Made by a program: the position numbers and the translations under genes. This document shows positions 1-6,415 of a stretch of 10,605 bases of DNA, one piece after another. Positions within the stretch are counted from its first letter, which is position 1, and each line of letters opens with the position of its first letter. Source of the stretch: Rikenellaceae bacterium UBA1749 (lineage in GTDB: Bacteria; Bacteroidota; Bacteroidia; Bacteroidales; Rikenellaceae); assembly GCA_002315675.1 (NCBI GenBank), contig DCHP01000035.1, positions 2,197-12,801 on the forward strand. The letters are read 5' to 3'. The notes below the pieces were generated by a model. The model ran no database searches. It was not told where the DNA came from and saw only the letters and a list, made by a program, of their open reading frames with translations.

Positions 1-120
1 AGCGGATATAAAAACTTTAAACGATACTTATTAAAGTGGGCTCGTCTTATAAAAAAAGTTATATTCTCACTATTCACCAAAATATGGCAAAAGGCGATTA
101 ATTCAAAGCATATTGCATAA
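1..120 (+). CDS. possible 3' end of an upstream gene, unrecognised (partial)
   Basis: Frame 1 is open from the window edge to a TAA at 118-120 and gives 39 residues ending in KHIA. The peptide is basic, with two Trp and many Lys, as the tail of a real protein might be. An open run of 39 codons is only mildly unusual in DNA this AT-rich, and no family is recognisable. It conflicts with a longer open frame on the other strand over the same bases, so at most one of the two is real. If this one is real, it is the last gene of a unit upstream of the carbonic anhydrase-like gene. Confidence 0.3.
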   Translation, partial: SGYKNFKRYLLKWARLIKKVIFSLFTKIWQKAINSKHIA

Positions 121-239
121 ATAACCTGAATTACCGAAATACTTGATTCAAACAGGAATTCTAAGACAAGTATATCAAAAATCAAGACTATTTCAAGTAA
201 TTTTACTATTATTGCTTTAGAAAAGGCTAGAAAATTCAT
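1..239 (-). CDS. possible 5' part of a minus-strand gene, unrecognised (partial)
   Basis: Reading the minus strand from an ATG at 239-237, the frame stays open for 79 codons to the window edge. The start reads MNFLAFSKAIIVKLLEIVL and the translation is very rich in Ile, Leu, Phe and Val, like a membrane protein. Antisense translation of AT-rich DNA also gives this composition, so it is weak evidence. I see no TAnnTTTG element ahead of it, and the space to the divergent gene at 294 is only 54 bases. It competes with the plus-strand frame over 1-120. Sequence beyond the left edge is needed to decide. Confidence 0.25.
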   Translation of the reverse strand, partial: MNFLAFSKAIIVKLLEIVLIFDILVLEFLFESSISVIQVIYAICFELIAFCHILVNSENITFFIRRAHFNKYRLKFLYP

Positions 240-242
240 GTG

Positions 243-261
243 CAGAGGCTGAAAACCTCTG
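243..261 (+). other. short hairpin upstream of the carbonic anhydrase-like gene
   Basis: CAGAGG (243-248) and CCTCTG (256-261) form a perfect 6-bp stem around a 7-base loop. It ends 32 bases before the ATG at 294. No T-tract follows, so it is not a standard intrinsic terminator. It could lie in the 5' leader of the downstream gene or mark the end of something upstream. Confidence 0.35.
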
Positions 262-293
262 GATATTAACAGACATAATAAAAAAATAATATT

Positions 294-809
294 ATGGGAA
301 TAATCAAGGAAGTAAGGGGATTCAAACCCAAAATAGGAGATAATTGCTTTATTGCAGATACAGCTGCGATAATAGGAGATACTACAATCGGCGACAATTG
401 TTCAATCTGGTACAGTACTGTTATTCGAGGTGACGTAAATACAATAACAATCGGTAATAATGTCAACATCCAGGACGGAGCAGTCATCCATACTTTATAT
501 CAGAGAAGTACAACTACAATAGGAGACAATGTATCTATTGGACATAACGCAGTTGTTCATGGAGCAACGATAGAGAACAACTGCCTTATCGGGATGAATG
601 CAACAGTATTGGATGGAGCGGTTATTCATAGTGGTACTATTATTGCAGCCGGAGCTCTTGTACTGTCAAAGCAGATATGTGAACCTAACTCCATATATGG
701 AGGAGTACCTGCAGTAAAAATAAAAGAGGTTTCACCTGAACAGAACAAAGATATTGTAGAAAGAATATCAAAGGATTATATCATGTACGCATCATGGTAC
801 AAGGAGTAA
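294..809 (+). CDS. gamma-class carbonic anhydrase-like hexapeptide-repeat protein (YrdA/PaaY type)
   Basis: The 171-residue protein is a left-handed beta-helix of hexapeptide repeats (for example IGDNCS, IGNNVN, IGDNVS, IGHNAV) and should form a trimer with metal sites between subunits. The gamma-carbonic anhydrase pattern is complete for the CamH/YrdA branch: RGD at 45-47, NIQDG at 58-62, and the three expected zinc histidines H66, H84 and H89. The acidic proton-shuttle loop of the archaeal enzyme Cam is not present, as is usual in this branch. Activity therefore cannot be assumed; YrdA-like members are often inactive or of unknown role. Length and the C-terminal helix (about 148-171, ending SWYKE) are normal for the family. 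The start is preceded by an A-rich stretch without Shine-Dalgarno, typical of Bacteroidota. It stands alone, ending 79 bases before a strong terminator hairpin. The protein is probably cytoplasmic, since it has no signal peptide. Confidence 0.9.
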   Translation: MGIIKEVRGFKPKIGDNCFIADTAAIIGDTTIGDNCSIWYSTVIRGDVNTITIGNNVNIQDGAVIHTLYQRSTTTIGDNVSIGHNAVVHGATIENNCLIGMNATVLDGAVIHSGTIIAAGALVLSKQICEPNSIYGGVPAVKIKEVSPEQNKDIVERISKDYIMYASWYKE

Positions 810-888
810 TCTATTTGTTGGTAAAAACAATGATTAGAAGAGCGAACTGACAGAAAGTCACAGTCCAGATATTCAACAAATGACATTA

Positions 889-920
889 TGTCCTGGTCTA
901 TCCAATTTTAGACCAGGGCA
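889..920 (+). terminator. intrinsic terminator of the carbonic anhydrase-like gene
   Basis: Bases 889-900 pair with 909-920 in a 12-bp stem with one G-U pair, around an 8-base loop. The stem core is CCTGGTCTA/TAGACCAGG. A T-rich tail (TTTATTTT, 921-928) follows directly. It lies 79 bases after the stop at 809 and 46 bases before clpB, so it should separate the two transcripts. Confidence 0.75.
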
Positions 921-965
921 TTTATTTTGCATTATTATCATGCGTAATCAAGAAATTAAACAACT

Positions 966-3560
966 ATGGATAACGAAAAATACACAATCAAAGCACAGGA
1001 AGTACTACAGGACGCAGTACGACTTGCATCTCAGAACCAGAATCAGGCGATTGAAACCGGGCATATACTTTCCTCACTATTAAAGAATGGAGAACATATT
1101 GCCAAGTTCCTTATAGACAAATTATCCATTAATGAAAACTACCTTAAGAATTCATTAAGCGATTTAATATCAAAATACCCGAAAGTCACAGGCGGTGAAG
1201 CATATCTTTCATCAAATGCAAACAGAGCCTTGCAGAAAGCAGACGAATATGTTCAGAAGATGGGCGATCAGTTCTGTTCAATCGAACATATCCTATTAGG
1301 ATTGATAAACGGGAACGAAGATATTGGGAAATTGTTAAGCAGTTCCGGATTTTCGACGAAGGGCTGTATGACTGCAATAGAAGAATTACGGAAAGGCAGT
1401 AAGGTGAACTCACAAAATGCAGAAGACAATTATGAAGCATTGTCCAGATACGCAATCAACCTTAACAACAGGGCACGTGAAGGTAAACTGGACCCAGTAA
1501 TCGGACGTGATGATGAAATAAGAAGGGTTCTTCAGATTCTTTCAAGAAGGACAAAGAATAACCCAATATTGATTGGTGAGCCTGGAGTTGGTAAAACTGC
1601 TATCGCTGAAGGACTGGCTCAGAGAATCGTCAACGGAGATGTTCCAAGCAATCTAACCAGCAAAAACATATATTCACTTGATATGGGAGCTCTCATAGCA
1701 GGAGCAAAATACCAGGGTGAATTCGAAGAAAGGCTTAAAGCTGTAATAAATGAAGTGATAAAATCAAATGGAGATATCATACTGTTTATAGATGAAATTC
1801 ACACTCTGGTTGGTGCAGGACAATCAAATGGTGCAATGGATGCTGCTAACATCCTGAAGCCGGCTCTTGCAAGAGGCGATCTAAGAGCTATTGGCGCAAC
1901 CACCCTTAACGAATACCAGAAGTATTTTGAAAAGGACAAGGCCCTTGAACGAAGGTTTCAGAAAGTAATGATTGACGAGCCTGATATCAATAGCGCCATA
2001 AGCATTATGAGGGGGCTTAAAGAAAAATATGAAAGTCATCATAAAGTAAGAATAACCGATGATGCTATCATTGCATCTGTTCAGTTATCCCATAGATATA
2101 TTTCTGACAGGTTCCTGCCAGACAAAGCCATAGACCTGGTTGATGAAGCAGCGGCAAAACTAAGGATGGAATTCAATTCCGTACCTGAGGACATTGATGA
2201 ACTTGAGAGAAAAATACAGCAACTGGAAATTGAAAGAGCTGCCATCAAGCGTGAAGGCGACAACGAAAAATTGGAAAACATCGCAAGTGAATTATCAGAA
2301 CTTCGTGAAGAGCACGATAAGCTGAAAGCGAAATGGCAAAGCGAAAGGCAGATAATGGATAAGATCCAGGCCAACAAGGATGCCATTGAAAAGTACAAAT
2401 TTGAAGCAGGTGTTGCCGAACGTGAAGGCGATTATGCAAAAGTCGCAGAAATCAGATACGGAAGAATCAAAGAGGCAGAGAACAACATTAATTCTCTAAA
2501 AGAGAAGCTGAATAGTACAAATGAGGAACGAATCTTGAAAGAAGAGGTTACCGCAGACGATATTGCCGCAGTTGTTTCAAAATGGACCGGAATACCTGTA
2601 GCAAAAATGCTTCAGAGCGAGAGATCAAAACTTCTTAACCTGGAAAGTGAACTTCACAAAAGGGTAATAGGACAGGATACAGCGATATCAGCACTGGCAG
2701 ATGCCATTAGACGAAACAGAGCAGGACTGCAGGACGCCAAAAGACCTATCGGCTCATTCATTTTCCTGGGTTCAACAGGTGTTGGCAAGACAGAACTGGC
2801 AAAAGCTCTTGCAGAATTCCTGTTTGACGACGAAAGTCTGATGACAAGAATCGACATGTCCGAATATCAGGAGAGACATTCAGTATCAAGACTAATTGGA
2901 GCCCCTCCAGGATACGTCGGATACGATGAAGGTGGACAATTGACTGAAGCTGTAAGAAGAAAACCATATTCAGTGATTCTTCTTGACGAAATTGAAAAAG
3001 CACATCCTGATGTATTCAACATTCTGCTTCAGGTTCTTGATGATGGAAGATTGACAGACAATAAAGGAAGGACTGTCGACTTCAAGAGTACAATCATCAT
3101 CATGACTAGCAACATAGGAGCCAGTCTAATACAGGAAAGGTTCGAAAATCTTTCGGACAACAATCGTGATGAAATTATCGAAGAGACAAACAAGGAGCTG
3201 TTTGCTGAACTGAAGAAGGTCATGCGTCCCGAATTCTTGAATAGAATAGATGAAGTTGTAATGTTTACACCTATTAGCAGGAAAGACCTTGAGGAAATTG
3301 TCAGATTACAGGTCAAAGGTATCAACAATATGCTTGAGGATAATGATGTTACATTGAATCTGACAGATAAAGCAATCGGACACATTGCTATGCTGGGATA
3401 CGATCCTCAGTTTGGAGCAAGGCCTGTAAAAAGAATCATCCAGAGAGATCTGCTAAACCAGCTTTCTAAAGAGATTCTTGCCGAGAATATCCACAAAGGC
3501 TCAAGTATTGAGGTTGATTGCAACGAAAACGGACAGTTCATTTTCAGAAATATACAATAG
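966..3560 (+). CDS. clpB: ClpB, ATP-dependent protein disaggregase (Hsp100)
   Basis: ClpB is a hexameric AAA+ machine that works with DnaK/DnaJ/GrpE to pull polypeptides out of aggregates after heat stress. It acts in the cytoplasm. At 864 residues it is full length. Domains in order: Clp N-terminal repeat domain (about 1-145); AAA-1 with Walker A GEPGVGKT (204-211), pore loop KYQGE (248-252), Walker B LFIDEIH (273-279) and arginine-finger region RRF (329-331); the long coiled-coil middle domain (about 408-525) that separates ClpB from ClpA and ClpC; AAA-2 with Walker A GSTGVGKT (602-609), pore loop GYVGYDEG (649-656), Walker B ILLDEIEKAH (671-680), arginine finger in FLNRID (R760) and sensor 2 GARPVKR (817-823). 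The ClpP-docking loop of ClpA/ClpX is not seen, as expected. ATG 966 places the N-domain correctly (TIKAQEVLQDAV). I see no CIRCE operator upstream and no good TAnnTTTG promoter; TTATTTTG at 922-929 is one mismatch away. Confidence 0.98.
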   Translation: MDNEKYTIKAQEVLQDAVRLASQNQNQAIETGHILSSLLKNGEHIAKFLIDKLSINENYLKNSLSDLISKYPKVTGGEAYLSSNANRALQKADEYVQKMGDQFCSIEHILLGLINGNEDIGKLLSSSGFSTKGCMTAIEELRKGSKVNSQNAEDNYEALSRYAINLNNRAREGKLDPVIGRDDEIRRVLQILSRRTKNNPILIGEPGVGKTAIAEGLAQRIVNGDVPSNLTSKNIYSLDMGALIAGAKYQGEFEERLKAVINEVIKSNGDIILFIDEIHTLVGAGQSNGAMDAANILKPALARGDLRAIGATTLNEYQKYFEKDKALERRFQKVMIDEPDINSAISIMRGLKEKYESHHKVRITDDAIIASVQLSHRYISDRFLPDKAIDLVDEAAAKLRMEFNSVPEDIDELERKIQQLEIERAAIKREGDNEKLENIASELSELREEHDKLKAKWQSERQIMDKIQANKDAIEKYKFEAGVAEREGDYAKVAEIRYGRIKEAENNINSLKEKLNSTNEERILKEEVTADDIAAVVSKWTGIPVAKMLQSERSKLLNLESELHKRVIGQDTAISALADAIRRNRAGLQDAKRPIGSFIFLGSTGVGKTELAKALAEFLFDDESLMTRIDMSEYQERHSVSRLIGAPPGYVGYDEGGQLTEAVRRKPYSVILLDEIEKAHPDVFNILLQVLDDGRLTDNKGRTVDFKSTIIIMTSNIGASLIQERFENLSDNNRDEIIEETNKELFAELKKVMRPEFLNRIDEVVMFTPISRKDLEEIVRLQVKGINNMLEDNDVTLNLTDKAIGHIAMLGYDPQFGARPVKRIIQRDLLNQLSKEILAENIHKGSSIEVDCNENGQFIFRNIQ

Positions 3561-3593
3561 TCTACTATAAACAAACTAATCAGCTTTACAAGA

Positions 3594-3625
3594 CCTTATA
3601 CCTTGGATAAATCCAGGGTGTAAGG
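3594..3625 (+). terminator. long hairpin after clpB, probable transcript end
   Basis: Bases 3594-3608 pair with 3611-3625 over 15 bp with two G-U pairs, starting 34 bases after the clpB stop. The last pair or two must open to make a loop, leaving about 13-14 bp. No clean T-tract follows (CCAATGATTAG), so it may stop transcription poorly or instead protect the 3' end of the mRNA. Confidence 0.5.
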
Positions 3626-3680
3626 CCAATGATTAGAGTATGTATTGATTTCTTCATAGAACAATTATTTCAGATATTGC

Positions 3681-3717
3681 TATTTGTTTTAATTATCAAA
3701 ACAAATAACGATATTTG
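3681..3717 (+). repeat. inverted repeat with two alternative pairings upstream of a small ORF
   Basis: TATTTGTTTT (3681-3690) and AAAACAAATA (3698-3707) form a perfect 10-bp inverted repeat with a 7-base spacer. The second arm contains CAAATA (3702-3707), which can instead pair with TATTTG at 3712-3717 across 4 bases. The two hairpins exclude each other. The element ends 5 bases before the ATG at 3723. GATATTTG (3710-3717) is also one base from the Bacteroidota -7 element, with a TTTG 23 bases upstream, so part of the symmetry may come from promoter sequence. All stems are A-T rich and weak. Confidence 0.35.
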
Positions 3718-3722
3718 TATAA

Positions 3723-4058
3723 ATGAAAAAAGCGATTCTGATATTATTTTCAATCATCTATTCAACCATATGCATCAGCATCAATTGTATAGAGTTGAAT
3801 TTTCATGTCTGGCCACCAAATCCAGAATCGCCGACATTTGATATTTCACAATACAGGAATTTATCACTCCCATTAAATCCTTCCTTCACTTATGCCGGAC
3901 ATGCGGATTCGGTCCATTCTTTCAGGAATTCTATCTTTGAATCTCTCCGTCACTTGCAGATTAATAGTATATCCTTCACTAACTGGACAATTTTTAGGCC
4001 AGTAATACACTACCCTATTGTGTATTACATTCATCAGTTAAGAAGAATCATCATTTAA
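3723..4058 (+). CDS. possible small secreted protein, unrecognised (orphan ORF)
   Basis: This is a 111-residue open frame in the otherwise gene-poor region after clpB. The N-terminus (MKKAILILFSIIYSTICIS) has the basic start and hydrophobic core of a signal peptide. The rest is rich in Ser, Asn and Pro (WPPNPESPTF at about 30-39) with no family I recognise. For it: 111 stop-free codons in AT-rich DNA, the signal-like start, and a near-consensus promoter element just upstream. Against it: that promoter would leave almost no leader; an overlapping frame starts at 3629 (70 residues); there is no clear terminator; and a 9-bp hairpin lies inside it at 4002-4028. It may be a real small gene, a decayed remnant or chance. 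Confidence 0.4.
   Translation: MKKAILILFSIIYSTICISINCIELNFHVWPPNPESPTFDISQYRNLSLPLNPSFTYAGHADSVHSFRNSIFESLRHLQINSISFTNWTIFRPVIHYPIVYYIHQLRRIII
4002..4028 (+). repeat. perfect 9-bp inverted repeat inside the small ORF
   Basis: GTAATACAC (4002-4010) and GTGTATTAC (4020-4028) are exact reverse complements with a 9-base spacer. The repeat falls near the 3' end of the possible ORF at 3723-4058. It has no T-tract and could be an operator-like site, an RNA hairpin or chance. Confidence 0.35.
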
Positions 4059-4479
4059 TTTTTTCCGATCAACAGATCATTGTACGCAAAATAGTTTTTA
4101 CATGTCTGTGTATGTATATCTGTGCGCGTATGCTTGCGTTTGGATAGATATTAGACATACTGTCTATGATCTCTTTCAATCGACTTTGACACTTCAGTTG
4201 CATCACTCTAACACACATGAAAAAGAATAATCCTCTATTTCGATTGATGTACATGCACTACAAACACAAGATAGTATATATTAATCGCATATATTAATAG
4301 ATGAGTCTACTTGAAAAAGTCCAAATATTTAGAAACGTACCCATTACAAAGACCTGTTATATTAGTAAAAACGAAAAAAAATATTTTTTCTTGTAGACAC
4401 ATAGATTATTTGCAAAATACACCCAGAGGATGTGGGTTGTTGATCATTCAAAATAGTCATTAGACTGCCCGAAAGAGCT
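4059..4479. other. gene-poor intergenic region
   Basis: I see no convincing gene in these 421 bases on either strand. The longest frame is a 61-codon minus-strand one with no recognisable features. The region holds two alternating purine-pyrimidine tracts (4107-4119 and 4121-4133), a 10-bp direct repeat (4276-4298), an A/T palindrome (4376-4389), and a weak 5-bp hairpin ACCCA/TGGGT (4421-4437). The leader and promoter of the membrane-protein gene at 4507 must lie in its right part. TATTTG at 4407-4412 resembles the end of a -7 element but does not match TAnnTTTG. Confidence 0.6.
4276..4298. repeat. 10-bp direct repeat with 13-bp period
   Basis: ATATATTAAT occurs at 4276-4285 and again at 4289-4298, separated by CGC. 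The unit is low-complexity A/T, so chance is possible. Two copies about one helical turn apart could also be a paired binding site. Confidence 0.35.
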
Positions 4480-4506
4480 GTGAATCATAACAAAAAAAAT
4501 AAAAAA

Positions 4507-4989
4507 ATGGAATACATAGATAATACAATATTAACTACAGAGGGAATAACCGGGAAAAGGAAGAATCCGATATGTTCAATAATTATTTTAGTAATAGGCG
4601 CCTGCATGGTATGGAAAAGTTCTGAACTTGATAGTCTGATACCTTCAATGGAAATTGGCGGCGCACTTACAGCCGTTGGTGCGATGATTGCTTTATATGG
4701 TTTTATCAAGCTCCTGATTATCTGTAATACAAAAAAACGCATACCTTACTTTAATGGCAAACCACTTAAAAGAATAGAAAAATTCTACGAAGGAGATAAA
4801 TTAGTCCAGCTTTGCAATGCAGTTAACAACAAAGACCTTAACGCAATTGAAAAGATAGAAACCAGTAGTATATCAGCAGTAATACTAGTATCCTATGAGA
4901 GTAAGGATGGAAAGATCCGAGCCATGCAAGTTCAGGAATATGTACCTCATCAGCACATCCCTTCAACTGAAACAGTTTTCTTCGATTAA
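4507..4989 (+). CDS. small membrane protein of unknown function
   Basis: I do not recognise this 160-residue protein. It begins MEYIDNTILTTEGITGKRKN, a short soluble N-terminus with a basic stretch. Two hydrophobic segments follow: about residues 21-38 (NPICSIIILVIGACMVWK) and about 47-72 (GGALTAVGAMIALYGFIKLL). A mostly charged C-terminal part of about 85 residues, probably cytoplasmic, ends YVPHQHIPSTETVFFD. The short loop between the segments suggests a hairpin in the inner membrane with both ends inside. I chose ATG 4507 over an in-frame GTG at 4480 because the bases just before it are almost all A, the usual Bacteroidota leader; the GTG adds only a Lys/Asn-rich stretch encoded by that A-rich leader. 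The gene stands alone and ends at a strong shared terminator before the convergent miaA. No nearby gene suggests its role. Confidence 0.8.
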   Translation: MEYIDNTILTTEGITGKRKNPICSIIILVIGACMVWKSSELDSLIPSMEIGGALTAVGAMIALYGFIKLLIICNTKKRIPYFNGKPLKRIEKFYEGDKLVQLCNAVNNKDLNAIEKIETSSISAVILVSYESKDGKIRAMQVQEYVPHQHIPSTETVFFD

Positions 4990-5045
4990 TAGACTGGATT
5001 GGCTACAGATAGAAATTTGTGGCTTTCAGGTCAGATTTGTATTAT

Positions 5046-5083
5046 AAAGTAAAAGAGTGATCGAAAAATCACTCTTTTACTTT
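5046..5083. terminator. bidirectional intrinsic terminator between convergent genes
   Basis: Bases 5046-5061 and 5068-5083 form a perfect 16-bp stem around a 6-base loop (CGAAAA). The right arm ends in ACTTT, and TTTTGTAAT runs on from it for + transcripts. On the minus strand the stem also ends in ACTTT and is followed by ATAAT. It lies 56 bases after the membrane-protein stop and 31 bases beyond the miaA stop, so it can end both transcripts. Confidence 0.85.
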
Positions 5084-5114
5084 TGTAATGCATATGAAAG
5101 TGTCAATTTTAAGA

Positions 5115-6017
5115 TTACTTTATTAATTTACTTGAGACAAAGTCTATGATTTGAGACATCTCAGAAGGATCAAACCAGGTCAGATCCTTGTTCGGTCTGA
5201 GCCATGTCAGTTGACGCTTTGCATAATGACGTGTGTTCTGTTTTATGAGGGCAACTGCATCTTCAATCGAAGAATTACCATTCAGATAAGCAAAGAGTTC
5301 CTTATATCCCACAGTATTCAACGCAGCCAGGTTTCTAAAGCCATATAAGCCTCGAACTTCATCAAGAAGTCCTGAATCCATCATAATATCAACACGCCTG
5401 TTTATTCTATCGTACAACTGCTCCCGTGGACGATTAACCGCTACTTGAATAACATTCATGGAATGATTGCAATTACCTCCAAGACGCAAAGACGAATAGG
5501 TTTTACCTGTCAGACGACAGACTTCAACAGCTCTGACTATCCTCTGTCTGTTGCGTTTATCAACAACAATGTAATAATGTGGGTCTCTTTCCTTTAATTC
5601 AGCGAGTAATACCTCAAGTTGCTCTCCATTGAGTTCTTCTCTAAGGGATTCATCTTTAGGAAGATCATCCATTCCATAGACAAGTGCATTCACATAAAGA
5701 CCAGATCCACCTGCCAGCACAACTATTGAATTATCATTGAATAGAGAATTTAAACACTCAAGGGCTTCATCAGCATATGTTCCGGCATTGAGAGGATTCT
5801 GAACAGATCTGTCCTGCACAAAATAATGTTTGACAGCATTCAGGTCTGCAGCCGGCGGAACGGCAGTACCTATAGTCATTTCCCTATAGAACTGACGGGA
5901 ATCGGCACTGACAATTGATGTTGAAAAATAAGATGCGAGTTGTATCGCAAGATCAGATTTTCCAACAGCTGTCGGGCCTTGAATTACTATGAGATTGCCT
6001 CTTGCAAGCTGGACCAT
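5115..6017 (-). CDS. miaA: MiaA, tRNA dimethylallyltransferase
   Basis: MiaA transfers the dimethylallyl group from DMAPP to N6 of adenosine-37 in tRNAs that read codons starting with U, giving i6A; MiaB can then make ms2i6A. The modification steadies codon reading. The 300-residue protein has the P-loop GPTAVGKS (14-21), the DSRQFYREMTIGTA signature (39-52, with the conserved Asp39), AGGSGLYVNAL (102-112), RINRRVD (204-210), TVGYKE (235-240) and the C-terminal TRHYAKRQLTWLR (262-274). All are as expected for the family, and the length is normal. The start is fixed by the P-loop spacing and by overlap with the upstream gene: its stop and this ATG share one base (TGATG), which suggests translational coupling. 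The two genes very likely share the promoter at about 6416-6445. Transcription ends at the hairpin at 5046-5083. Confidence 0.97.
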   Translation of the reverse strand: MVQLARGNLIVIQGPTAVGKSDLAIQLASYFSTSIVSADSRQFYREMTIGTAVPPAADLNAVKHYFVQDRSVQNPLNAGTYADEALECLNSLFNDNSIVVLAGGSGLYVNALVYGMDDLPKDESLREELNGEQLEVLLAELKERDPHYYIVVDKRNRQRIVRAVEVCRLTGKTYSSLRLGGNCNHSMNVIQVAVNRPREQLYDRINRRVDIMMDSGLLDEVRGLYGFRNLAALNTVGYKELFAYLNGNSSIEDAVALIKQNTRHYAKRQLTWLRPNKDLTWFDPSEMSQIIDFVSSKLIK

Positions 6018-6394
6018 CAGTCAAGTAGTCTTGGATATATAATAGAATCATCAAGTTGGGAACATCCCATAAGTTCGATGTAGTACATGCTATCCATTAT
6101 AGGATCTGAGACGAAAATCAGACGATCAAACTTTTTCTTGATAATATCTGATAATTTCACACCTTTCATAACAAGCGGCATGGAAAATTCCTCATCTTCA
6201 ATCCCCATATCAATAGCGGTATATTCCTGAATTCTATCCCAGTCCCTGTCAGATGTGAAAATTGAAGTCATCTCTGGGTCAGAATAGGAAACACTACTGG
6301 AAAGAAAACATACAAAATCATACAAGTCCATGTTCTCCATGACCTCAACATCCTTCTGAATATCATCAGACAATACTCTAAGATTATATATCAT
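6017..6394 (-). CDS. pRiA4b ORF-3 / IS1096 passenger TnpR-like family protein (probable)
   Basis: This is a 125-residue acidic soluble protein starting MIYNLRVLSDD. The order of conserved-looking blocks resembles the PF07929-type domain common in Bacteroidota: an N-terminal strand with LSDD (8-11), a central DPEMTSIFTSDRDWDR block (39-54), and a final strand pair with LIFVSDPIMDSMYYIEL (92-108). I make this assignment from memory of the family, not from a search. The family name comes from passenger genes on mobile elements, but chromosomal members are widespread and their biochemical role is not known. This one lacks the long acidic C-terminal tail I associate with other Bacteroidota members. 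It is the first gene of a two-gene unit with miaA, overlapping it by one base. Its ATG follows an A-rich leader. Nothing else here suggests a mobile element, so a link to tRNA modification is a guess based on coupling alone. Confidence 0.7.
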   Translation of the reverse strand: MIYNLRVLSDDIQKDVEVMENMDLYDFVCFLSSSVSYSDPEMTSIFTSDRDWDRIQEYTAIDMGIEDEEFSMPLVMKGVKLSDIIKKKFDRLIFVSDPIMDSMYYIELMGCSQLDDSIIYPRLLD

Positions 6395-6415
6395 TTTTTT
6401 GTTTTTTTATATTCT

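Noticed and set aside
821..965. CIRCE-like or other heat-shock operator upstream of clpB
   Set aside because: I found only a short TGAC-N5-GTCA repeat (848-860); it does not resemble CIRCE and is too short to call.
880..1083. 67-codon plus-strand frame starting in the terminator region and running into clpB
   Set aside because: It overlaps the terminator hairpin and the start of clpB in another frame and shows no protein-like features.
828..3637. 11-base match CAATGATTAGA at 828-838 and 3627-3637
   Set aside because: Matches of this length are expected by chance in a 10.6-kb AT-rich window, and no flanking similarity extends it.
3629..3841. 70-codon plus-strand frame overlapping the orphan ORF
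   Set aside because: It overlaps the longer 3723-4058 frame, which has a better signal-peptide-like start; its own start lies just after the clpB hairpin without a promoter element.
4069..4254. 61-codon minus-strand frame
   Set aside because: No promoter element, no recognisable motif, and a composition as expected from AT-rich noncoding DNA.
4376..4389. A6-TA-T6 palindrome as a possible terminator or origin element
   Set aside because: A pure A/T palindrome with no loop and no GC in the stem; no DnaA boxes or other origin features nearby.
4480..4506. In-frame GTG start nine codons upstream of the membrane-protein ATG
   Set aside because: The added codons are the A-rich leader itself (mostly Lys/Asn), and ATG 4507 has the typical Bacteroidota start context.
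6017..6394. Mobile element suggested by the 'IS1096 passenger' family name
   Set aside because: No transposase, terminal inverted repeats or target duplications are visible around it, and it is overlapped with the housekeeping gene miaA.
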